Source of the DNA: Doryteuthis pealeii
Lineage: Eukaryota > Mollusca > Cephalopoda > Myopsida > Loliginidae
Direction: 5' to 3'
NCBI GenBank assembly: GCA_023376005.1
Contig: CM042157.1
Coordinates: forward strand, 16,924,872 to 16,988,871
Length of the DNA stretch: 64,000 nucleotides
Position numbers and translations under genes: made by a program. Under the pieces are notes generated by a model. The model made no database searches and was not told the DNA's origin. It saw nothing but the letters and a program-made list of their open reading frames with translations. Of this stretch, positions 12,673 through 20,903 are shown one piece after another (positions within the stretch are counted from its first letter, which is position 1; the number at the start of each line of letters is the position of its first letter).

Positions 12673-12866
12673 AGTAAAGAAATAACTAAAGACTTAGAGA
12701 TTTAGCATTATAGTCTATTTCAGGGAGCTCAGACAAAGTGTCTAACTTTCCCGACTCATCAGATGCGATCTGATGAGTCGTGAGAGTTAGACAATTTGTC
12801 TAAGCTCCCTGAAATAGACTATAATGCTAAATCTCTAAGTCTTTTGTTATTTCTTTACTTATATAT
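12665..12866. repeat. Long hairpin flanked by (TA)n, right arm
   Basis: Counterpart of 311-503. The apex is gactcatcagat-gc-gatctgatgagtc, longer and more perfect than in the left arm. Stem sequences are otherwise the same. Confidence 0.85.
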
Positions 12867-12975
12867 TTGCTCTGTGACTCTGACATTAAGAGCACACATT
12901 GAGCTCTCAAACTGCGTCAGGTTTTTTAAAATAAAACTCTTGTGTTGTAAGGAAGATTTCTTCTCTGGACTTTGG

Positions 12976-13014
<39 letters not shown>

Positions 13015-13177
13015 TTATATATATTCTTTTGGCCAAGTGTTATAGTATTAACGGATTATTTTCTTTTTTTCATTTTTTTCCCCAGGTCAATTTGGTAGTA
13101 TATTTTTACTATCAAAATATTTGCCGGGTTTTTTCTTACCGCAAGGGTTTACCAATAAGTTTGGTATAATATATATC

Positions 13178-13720
13178 ATCATCATCATGTCGCGCATGTA
13201 GCACGGGCATCCATGACAATCTTTCGCCAGCCCTCCCTATCATTCATTACACCTGGAAGCTCCTCTGCGGAGCATCCAGCATCTTCACATAACTGGTCAA
13301 TGTATGTCCTTGCTGGGCGCCCCACACTTGCATGTCCATGTGTTGGCTTCCACAGGAGAACGTCGCTTATGAGTTCATCCTTGCTTCTCCAACAGTGTCC
13401 TGCATGCCTTGTCCGTCTCACTCGGATAGTTTGTGAGATGGGGGGCAGGTGACCGTACAGCTGTTTCCTTGTGGGGTGCTGTTTCCACGACCTATTCAAG
13501 ACTGCACGCAGAATTCTTATGCAGCTCCCATCTAGCTTATTCTCAAGACGCTTTGTTAGGGTCCAGGTGGTGCAGTTATACAGCAGCACCGACACAACCA
13601 CAGCCTGGAAGAACTGTCGCTTCAGCTTGCCAGGGAGATCGGACCTTTGCTATCCGTGTATTAACATCGCTCTCTGTGGAGGAGATATTACCACCTAGGT
13701 ATGTGAATTGTTCTACTGGC
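13178..13720 (-). pseudogene. RTE-like LINE 3' end, truncated
   Basis: On the minus strand an open frame of 138 codons (13601 to 13185) encodes the C-terminal part of a non-LTR retrotransposon polyprotein downstream of the reverse transcriptase. Readable motifs are LLYNCTTWTLTKRLENKLDG, RTRHAGHCWRSKDELISDV, GRPARTYIDQLC and EELPGVMNDREGW. Upstream, to about 13720, the frame continues with YLGG..SSTES-like residues after frameshifts. It ends in a short (ATG)n tail, typical of RTE clade 3' ends. The RT catalytic core and endonuclease are absent, so it is 5'-truncated and dead. It directly abuts the outer end of the giant palindrome. Confidence 0.85.
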
Positions 13721-14711
13721 TTCTCTCAAATAATAATATATATACTGTATATTAAATCCTTTATATTAAAGTGGTGACTGTTAATATTTTAGTAAATATA
13801 CTCACGTTAAAAGGGGTGACTTAACTGATACTATTTTAGTTGACTCGCGAAATAAACATTAATTAAAAAATATGCCTAAACTCATTTGATGATTACATAT
13901 TTTTTTTTATCGCTGTTTATCTAAACAAAATCTGTTTGTCACATCACTTCATGAAAAAAAAAAAGCAACCAATCGAATCATTCTATTCCGACAAGTGATG
14001 TGAATAAATCTCTGAGCTAAAACTAAATGTAAAGAATTTGAACAATTTGTTACAAGAAACTTCAAATTAAAAAATGCCATTAAAATGTTCTACAGCGCAT
14101 GCGTAATTACATTACTGTATTTTAGTGCTTCGACAGTCAAATAGACATTTCATGTTTCAACGTTTTATCCCTCTCGGCCATGTCAATGGAAAAGATTGTA
14201 GAATTTTAATTACGAAACGTTCAGCGAACTCTTGATGTTCGTTCTAATTAGAGTCCATTTTGATCGAACGGAAGTATTCATTCCCCGAATAAAGGTGACG
14301 TTCTATAGATTATAACGTTTCTATTATTCCACAAATTATTCGGAATGATAATTACTTATTGATGCCTTTGGTCTAAGAATTCAACGTAGATGTTCGTTTA
14401 CTTCATACATATGCTCGGCTGTGAAAACATCTGTGGCACAACACAAACCTTCATCAAATGGTTCACATATGGCTTTATGGTTGAAAACTCATTATCACTA
14501 ATCCGAAGTGATGCATCCGTACTTTACAATGCCACCAGCTTTTGTTAATTTAAATGTGACACTGCGCTAATGACATCCTTATATATATATATATTCTTGT
14601 GTTCATAACAGTTTAATTAATTTCCATAGAAATGAAAGGTTAATTCAATAATGAAAGATTTGAACACACAGATCAGTTGGCAAGGTCAAGAAACTAAATG
14701 GTAAACATGAA

Positions 14712-14712
<1 letters not shown>
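13721..14712. other. No recognisable feature
   Basis: AT-rich sequence with no long open frame and no repeat shared with the rest of the window apart from a short TA tract near 14580. It may be single-copy intergenic DNA. Confidence 0.4.
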
Positions 14713-14800
<88 letters not shown>

Positions 14801-14803
14801 AAT
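14713..14803. repeat. (CA)n-(TA)n microsatellite
   Basis: About 23 CA units followed by about 15 TA units. Confidence 0.95.
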
Positions 14804-15368
14804 CAATGGTGATATTATGGTTTCACACTCATAACTTAAAGTTTCCTGGTAATCCAATCATCAGATGAAAAGTGGTTGAGATGTCAAAACCAATCGTGAA
14901 ATGGTTGAGATGTCGAAAATCAAATTTTTAGCGTTTGTATGAAGCGTTTTTCACGCGATGGGAAATGTAAAGCTAAAAAATTGTTTTTTTAAACTGTGGC
15001 TTGTTTAACGTTTATGTGACGTGGATTGTATTCACGTGATGTAATGTCATGACGTTAAATTTGTATTTAAAAAAACATTATAATCAAACAAACTTGCATT
15101 GGTGTTAATGCACGCGGTGTTCAGATGAATTTTTTTTAAATAAATAAATAAAAGGAGAGCGAAAATTCAGGATCAATTAGGGTCAGGTGGTAAGTGACAC
15201 AGTAAAAATTTGTTCAAATGCCTACATTTCGAAACGAGTTCACTTCTCTTATTTAACAAGTTATTGCTTGTATTTGTAATATACACAACTTTTCTTCTAA
15301 GCAAAGATCGCAACGTTGTCCGCCTTGTATGCCTGGCTTTTTTAATTATTTCCCATTTTATAATATAC
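14804..15368. other. No recognisable feature
   Basis: No coding signal. The short repeated phrase aatggttgagatgtc occurs twice near 14870-14915. Nothing else stands out. Confidence 0.4.
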
Positions 15369-15397
15369 ACATATATATATATAATATACACACACAC

Positions 15398-15442
<45 letters not shown>
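15369..15442. repeat. (TA)n/(CA)n microsatellite
   Basis: TA-rich tract with a short (CA)n core, ending directly at the 5' TC of a Helitron copy. Confidence 0.9.
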
Positions 15443-15445
<3 letters not shown>

Positions 15446-15912
15446 TATTATAATGGAGATTGTGTGTTTTTCTGTCTGTAACGGAAACTATATTCCTACT
15501 CAAGTCACATTTTCTTAGTTATTGACATCACTTCTCCATGATTTTTTTTTTATCTAAACTCAATTATTAATAAAATTGTCTTACATTATTAATACTGTTA
15601 ACTATGTTTACATACTGACAACATGCAATTATATTTATATATACAACAAAATAGCGGTTTACAGTGTGAACGAGAAGGCTAATTTGCATATTATATTATT
15701 AAAAATCGAATTTAATAAATATGTGCTTAGTATTTTTGATTTCTAACTGTTTGGCTTTATTTTATTGAATATAGAAAAAGTCTCTTCAATAAATCTTAAA
15801 TGAAATCCATTAACAAGATAAGATAACTGTCATTTTATTCTTTACTTCCTCTTATAACTAAATACTTAAATTGGAAAAAATTACAATGAAAGACGAGAGT
15901 GATGGAAGAGTA
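15443..15912 (+). mobile_element. Helitron family A, 3'-truncated
   Basis: Starts TCTTATTATAATGGAG in a TA tract and follows the family A sequence to gatggaagagtaag, where a terminal-inverted-repeat element begins. The expected 3' hairpin and CTAG end are not found on the far side, so the 3' part is missing. Confidence 0.8.
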
Positions 15913-16312
15913 AGCTGAATTCAACCGAAATTCAACCGCTGAAATTTTTTGAAAAATTAATTTCCATCTATTTTCATATTTGTCAAATGAAAACATTATA
16001 TCTGGGACTTTTACACCCTGAAGACTCTCATCTATAACTTTACGGACTTATCAACGCCACAAGTAAATTTTGGAACTCTAACATCTTTTTTCAAATTACA
16101 ATGTGGACTTGTATATTTTTAACAGCTGAAATATATACTATACTATTTTGATACCCACTTTACATTTTTATATAAACTTTTACAACAAACTCTTTTGAGT
16201 TTTTCTATAAACTATAATGCTTCTGATTTTTTAAAATTAAAAATAAAATTTATTTTATTTTTAAAACAGAACATGCATTTTTCAAAAAAAATTCAGCGGT
16301 TGAATTCAGCGT
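15913..16312. mobile_element. Short terminal-inverted-repeat element (MITE-like), ~400 bp
   Basis: The left end gctgaattcaacc... with ttcaaccgctgaaatttttt and the right end ttcagcggttgaattcagc are inverted repeats of about 35 bases. The interior is AT-rich and non-coding. No clear target duplication is seen, because the right flank does not continue the Helitron. The superfamily is unknown. Confidence 0.6.
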
Positions 16313-16368
16313 TCGTTTCTGTAAACAGTCTTTTTAACGGATATCTTTCTTCCCATCTATGTCTCTCT

Positions 16369-16412
16369 TTGATGAAGACCAACTTATCGATTTGGTCGAA
16401 CAGTACTGTCAG
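16369..16412 (+). ncRNA. Hammerhead ribozyme relic
   Basis: ttgatga (16369-16375) is followed by a stem gaccaa/ttggtc, then gaa and the self-complementary acagtactgt followed by c, which matches the order core, stem II, GAAA, stem III, GUC cleavage triplet. The first core bases are altered and one A of GAAA is missing, so activity is unlikely. Stem I is not convincing. Confidence 0.4.
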
Positions 16413-16450
16413 CAATTACATAACAACATCATATGTTTTTTCAAAATGTA

Positions 16451-16457
<7 letters not shown>

Positions 16458-16507
<50 letters not shown>
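16458..16507. repeat. (TA)n microsatellite
   Basis: About 25 TA units at the left border of the next palindrome. Confidence 0.95.
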
Positions 16508-16511
<4 letters not shown>

Positions 16512-16758
16512 TTAATGGAAATAGTTTTTTTTCTGTCTGTAACCGAAACAATATTACTACTCAACTCATATTTATTAACGTTACATTCTCCAAGATTTAT
16601 TTTATTTAAATCTCAATTATTTACAAAATTGTTTTACATTATTAATACTGTTGAATATTAGATACTAATAACACACAATTGTACTTATATATAAAACAAT
16701 ATTACTGTACTATTTTTTTTAAAATTTAAGTCTTGCCTAATAAGATTCTATCACGTGA

Positions 16759-16837
<79 letters not shown>

Positions 16838-17110
16838 CACGTGATAGAATCTTATTAGGCAAGACTTAAATTTAATAAAAAATTTAATAGAGTGGTATAA
16901 AATAGCACAGTAATATTGTTGTATATATAAGTACATTATGTGTTATTAGTATCTAATATTCAACAGTATTAATAATGTAAAACAAATTTGTTAATAATTG
17001 AGGTTTAAATAAAATAATCTTGGAGAATGTAACGTTAATAACTAAGAGAATTGTGAGTTGAGTAGTAATATAGTTTCGGTTACAGACAGAAAACAAACTA
17101 TCTCCATTAA

Positions 17111-17116
<6 letters not shown>
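16508..17116. repeat. Palindrome of two Helitron family A 5' ends
   Basis: The sequence attttaatggaaatag at 16509 runs through a diverged Helitron 5' region to ctatcacgtgaacacac, crosses (CA)n(TA)n(GT)n with the axis near 16798, and returns inverted to ctatctccattaaaat near 17112. Arms are about 260 bp plus the microsatellite. Each arm holds only the 5' part of the element. Confidence 0.8.
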
Positions 17117-17146
<30 letters not shown>

Positions 17147-17239
17147 TTAATTGGAGTCGTACCTAATTTTGAAAATTAATTAATTAATAATGAATTAGCG
17201 GGAATACTATTAAATGTATGGCTAAACAAATCGAGAAAA

Positions 17240-17296
17240 ATCAATCTCTGTATGTACATTTCGGCCTATTAGGCCTCATCAGCAGAGCTATAGATC
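17240..17296 (-). ncRNA. Type I hammerhead self-cleaving ribozyme, copy 1
   Basis: On the minus strand: stem I ctctg (17287-17283), core CTGATGA (17282-17276), stem II ggcc-taata-ggcc, GAAA, a very short stem III (at/at around loop gtac), cleavage triplet ATA, then cagag (17250-17246) completing stem I. All conserved core bases are present. The predicted cut lies between 17251 and 17250. Confidence 0.85.
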
Positions 17297-17605
17297 GGAA
17301 GACCGCCCTGTGCGTGATTTGAAACCGACTGCCAAGCTGACAGGCCGATCTCATAACCCCAACACCAAACGAACTTCTTAGATTTTATGATTTGTTTAGA
17401 GTAGGTTCATTCCTCTTCTAGTGACTTTTATTACACGACGATGTGGTAAGTTGTAAACAAGGTTTGTTTAGAATGGCTTTTGCCGATAATTTTTTTTTGG
17501 AGAATAAGTGTTTAATTGAGTCGTACCTAATTTTGAAAATTAATTAATTAATAATGAATTAGGCGGGAATACCTATTAAATGTATGGCTAAACAAATCGA
17601 GAAAA

Positions 17606-17662
17606 TCAATCTCTGTATGTACATTTCGGCCTATTAGGCCTCATCAGCAGAGCTATAGATCG
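17606..17662 (-). ncRNA. Type I hammerhead self-cleaving ribozyme, copy 2
   Basis: Identical core to copy 1: ctctg (17652-17648), CTGATGA (17647-17641), ggcc-taata-ggcc, GAAA, short stem III and cagag (17615-17611). The predicted cut lies between 17616 and 17615. Shortly after 17662 the monomer breaks off and the inverted copy starts. Confidence 0.85.
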
Positions 17663-17835
17663 GAAAAACCTTGTTTACAACTTACCACATCGTCGTGTAA
17701 TAAAGTCACTAGAAGAGGAATGTTAACCTACTCTAAACAAATCATAAAATCTAAGAAGTTCGTTTGGTGTTGGGGTTATGAGATCGGCCTGTCAGCTTGG
17801 CAGTCCGGTTTCAAATCACGCACAGGCGTCTTCCG

Positions 17836-17892
17836 ATCTATAGCTCTGCTGATGAGGCCTAATAGGCCGAAATGTACATACAGAGATTGATT
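17836..17892 (+). ncRNA. Type I hammerhead self-cleaving ribozyme, copy 3
   Basis: Plus strand: stem I ctctg (17844-17848), CTGATGA (17849-17855), stem II ggcc 17856-17859 and 17865-17868 around loop taata, GAAA (17869-17872), stem III with loop gtac (17874-17877), cleavage after A17880, and cagag (17881-17885). Confidence 0.85.
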
Positions 17893-18034
17893 TTTCTCGA
17901 TTGTTTAGCCATACATTTAATAGGTATTCCCGCCTAATTCATTATTAATTAATTAATTTTCAAAATTAGGTACGACTCCAATTAAACACTTATTCTCCAA
18001 AAAAAAATTATCGGCAAAAAGCCATTCTAAACAA

Positions 18035-18038
<4 letters not shown>

Positions 18039-18088
<50 letters not shown>

Positions 18089-18107
18089 TATATATAAAGT
18101 AAAGTAT
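18039..18107. repeat. (TA)n microsatellite
   Basis: TA tract at the right border of the retrozyme-like element. Confidence 0.93.
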
Positions 18108-19334
18108 GCGCCACAGCTTTGGATACGGAATAAAGATCCGTTTAATATTCGTGCAGGTTTTTGACTGCCATTCTACCGTACTGTATCACGTGACAACTGA
18201 AAGGTGACAGGAATTGAGTAAATAATAAATCCAAACCACAGGTTGCAATTACCTAGTTTATATATAATACACGGAACCTGTTAGGCAAGGGACATCTGGA
18301 AACAGGATGAATGCAATTGCGCATGCGTGCACCGTCTTAGATCGGCTCGGATCAATCGGCCGCCGTTGATTGTGGATTCCAACTTTTGTCACCGTTTAAA
18401 TTGAGTGAACTGTCTGGAGGCAAGCGTCAGTCGCGTGTAAGCTAACTTTAAAAGATTTTAAATTTAGAGAAGAATGAACCGCACGTTGGCCATCGTTCAA
18501 CCATGTCCGGTCGTTTGGTTTGAGCCAAGTCCATTCCTGGTCAGTTACTTTGTTTAATCTGCTGCCATTGTAAATTCTCTCTTTGTCTCTTTCTCTCTAT
18601 CATTTGTTATTGCCACGGGGTTGTCGGATCTTGGCAAATTCCCATCGAATGATAATTCAAGGACCGGAGAGGGAGCGGGGATCGAGAGTGATTCCATTCA
18701 TCATGATCGAAGGTTTGATGTCTTGGTGTCTTAGCTTTAAACGTATTCAAATTTAAACTCTACTTTTGGGGATACAATAAGAGTGGCCGGAACAGTTCAT
18801 AGGCTGAACCTTTCATATAATGACATCATATCTGCTGATGAAGACTTTATTCCTCAACTAGAAGTGTCTACTCAACGTCGTCTGGGTAGAGTGGGGACAA
18901 AAATGTTAGTCTCGCTGATCGATTATTACTGAATCACAAGTTAGATCCTCGCAGAAAGCCTCACTAAAATCCCTATGTAAAAAAGACCTTGAATGGATCC
19001 GCCCTGGTGTGGCCTATGTAAAAAAAGTGCAGTGATACTCTAAAAAAAAAAAATTAATGTCTTATATTTAAAATATCAAATACAGCACAAAAATTCCATG
19101 CAGTTACTATCTAAATTTTATGTTTGAATATGAATCAAATCTTCATTATTTTTGCACATAAAGCAAGATCTGGTGATGGTGGATGTGTACATATATTTAC
19201 TTGTTGTTAATTGTTTTAGTTTCGTAGTTTCCTCCGGACATACACACAAACACATAACTAACCTTATATACGTACAGATGGAGTCCAAGCACTGAAACAT
19301 CATAGAAGAAGTGAGAATTTTTGTCAACCTATGA
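18108..19334. other. No recognisable feature
   Basis: Moderately GC-rich between 18290 and 18720 (cggctcggatcaatcggccg, gaccggagagggagcgggg). No open frame, tandem repeat or element end could be recognised; an LTR or leader remnant is possible but unsupported. Confidence 0.35.
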
Positions 19335-19640
19335 GCTTTTGGAGGTGCGTAGTGCAAACTTGTGGAAATGACTCGTCGACCCCGAGTTCAAATCCTGACG
19401 AGGTCGTTTACATTTCCCATAGCGCTAATACCCCTCGGAAAGGTATAAGTCCTACTACTCCCCCTCCAGCTAGGGGTAGACACTAGGTAGACTGGGCTAG
19501 GTAACCAGCCTAGAGAAAGAAAACTCTGAATTCATACTTGTTAAACACCGCTTAGAAATTTGACTGGTGTCACTTATGCTCGGCGGACAGGTTAAAATGT
19601 AAAACCGACCGTTGTCATGCCTCAGCTTACCCCGAACAAA
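19335..19640 (+). mobile_element. tRNA-derived SINE
   Basis: An A-box-like ggtgcgtagtgcaaacttg near 19346 and a B-box-like gagttcaaatcctg near 19384 lie at the spacing of a tRNA promoter. A body follows (ctactccccctccagctagg, gaaaactctgaattca) that recurs at 50580-50845. Pol III transcription is inferred from the boxes. Confidence 0.55.
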
Positions 19641-19739
19641 TGTCTGTGGATCCCACTATCTTTGTGTATGGTGAGCGCTTCAGATTTGTCCTTAACTTGT
19701 CTATCTTGGGAACACACTATCACATGACAACTCTTTGGA

Positions 19740-20217
19740 TAGAGAAATTTCCCTCAGGTTGAAAGCCGAGATTCTTTGGTTTGCTTGAGAAGAGGGTTTG
19801 GAGCCAGCGTGGCATAAAGATCTCCACCAAGCTGGTGTATACCGAGTCTGACTGTTCACAGCCCTTTTGTATGCCTGTAAGACCTGGGTTGTTTCAGACG
19901 ACATCTCAGAACACTTGGGAGATTCCATCAGAAATGCCTATGCACGATTTTAGGGATAGAGTGGTGTCATTTACACAGACACCACAAATACTTGAAAGAT
20001 ATCACCTGCCTTGTATTGGAAGTTTGATCCTTGGATCGCGTCTTCACTGGTCTGGTCTTCTAGTTCGCATGAATGATTGCCGAATCCCAAAACAATTATT
20101 TCACGCGGAAATCTCAACTAGCAAACATCGTCAGTGCAAACTCAAATTGAGATTTAAGGACTGCCTCAAGGACACTCTGAAGAATAATGCATCGCTACAG
20201 AGGACTGGAAAGAGCTA
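19740..20217 (+). pseudogene. Non-LTR retrotransposon C-terminal fragment, frameshifted
   Basis: An open frame of 145 codons from 19781 contains LHWSGLLVRMNDCRIPKQLF and LKLRFKDCLKDTLK, the conserved region after the reverse transcriptase in a LINE family distinct from the RTE copies here. Its first ~50 residues are out of frame: in another frame 19840-19930 resembles the preceding LLYACKTWVV...LGRFHQ segment. No RT core is present. Confidence 0.7.
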
Positions 20218-20439
20218 GCTTTAATAGACCTGGTTGAAGGGTCAACCATCTACCGGTCAGTGAAGAATTTGAGTCCCACGAATTAAACACCAAAATTGAT
20301 GCGAGATATTTGAAAGGTGATTTTCAGTCTAGCAACATTCAAAGTGAAAAAGTTCCAGTTTATATGGAAGAGTATATCTCTCCAGGGCTGGCCTGGATAT
20401 CTACACACGGTCCTACTAAGTAGGCTGACCAGAAAAAAA

Positions 20440-20600
20440 AATCAATCAACTGTGTGTTCTGGATGCTGTGGCGGAGGACCTACCTGGGGCGATAATCGAT
20501 AGAGATGGTTGCAATGAGGAGTCATGGATATTCGTGCTTACAGCATATCTTTATGATAACGATGATATTCGCAGAACTGTTTCTCATATTTGCATCATAG
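20440..20600 (+). pseudogene. RTE-like LINE extreme 3' end
   Basis: ctggatgctgtggcggagga and cctacctggggcgataatcg read as the LDAVAEDLPGAIIDRD tail of the RTE family, followed by gatgat-containing sequence. It lies downstream of a different LINE fragment. Confidence 0.6.
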
Positions 20601-20803
20601 TACCCGTTCATTGTAAAAGCTAAAAAAAAAAATCAACAATAAACAACAAAAATATGATAAATCGATTACTGATTTCTGTTCAGTTCATCTGATCGATTTT
20701 GTTCGATAATAATTACTCGTCTTTTATTCGTTTATCGATTGGTGCGCATTCATTGCACATTTCCGCCCCTCTTCCTTCTCTCCCTTCCTCCTCCTCAATT
20801 TCC

Positions 20804-20903
20804 NNNNNNNNNNNNNNNNNNNNNNNNNNNNNNNNNNNNNNNNNNNNNNNNNNNNNNNNNNNNNNNNNNNNNNNNNNNNNNNNNNNNNNNNNNNNNNNNN
20901 NNN
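20804..20903. other. Assembly gap (100 N)
   Basis: Exactly 100 N, the usual placeholder for a scaffold gap of unknown length. The satellite array begins directly on its right, so the left end and total size of the array are unknown. Confidence 0.98.

Larger units (their letters stand above)
1..13177. repeat. Giant palindrome (inverted repeat, arms ~6.5 kb)
   Basis: The left arm (1 to about 6686) reappears as its reverse complement from about 6687 to 13177. Matching landmarks run in mirror order: the outer AT-rich block (1-310 and 12870-13177), a hairpin (311-503 and 12665-12866), a GAAA-rich tract (755-825 and 12345-12415), a 28S-like block (1080-1572 and 11598-12093), a Helitron (2735-3389 and 9796-10440) and satellite monomers. 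The arms are not identical: they differ by scattered 1-3 bp indels, substitutions and a different loop in the terminal hairpin. The left arm still matches at base 1, so its true outer end is outside the window; the right arm ends against an RTE tail. No open frame of interest is inside. It could be a foldback-type element, an inverted segmental duplication or a long-read fold-back assembly error; the sequence alone does not decide. Confidence 0.9.
17143..18038. mobile_element. Retrozyme-like element: tandem plus inverted hammerhead monomers
   Basis: A ~365-bp monomer occurs as one full and one partial direct copy (17143-17507 and 17508-17668, read on the minus strand), followed by an inverted full copy (17669-18038, plus strand). 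Each carries one complete type I hammerhead motif. Two same-strand ribozymes 365 bp apart match the arrangement of retrozymes, small non-coding retroelements whose dimeric transcripts self-cleave into monomers that can circularise. No protein is encoded. Cleavage of a minus-strand transcript at both sites would release exactly 365 nt (17615 to 17251). The element is flanked by (TA)n on both sides. Alternatively the ribozymes are remnants of Penelope-like element terminal repeats; no Penelope coding sequence is seen here. Confidence 0.82.

Noticed and set aside
12740..12830. ctgatgagtc in the palindrome hairpin as another hammerhead ribozyme
   Set aside because: Although ctgatga is followed by a possible gtc/gac stem, there is no GAAA at the required place and no stem I. 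The motif comes from the hairpin apex and is absent in the left-arm loop.
18108..18720. Possible promoter or first exon in the GC-richer stretch
   Set aside because: No frame with splice signals, no TATA or CpG cluster strong enough to support a gene call.
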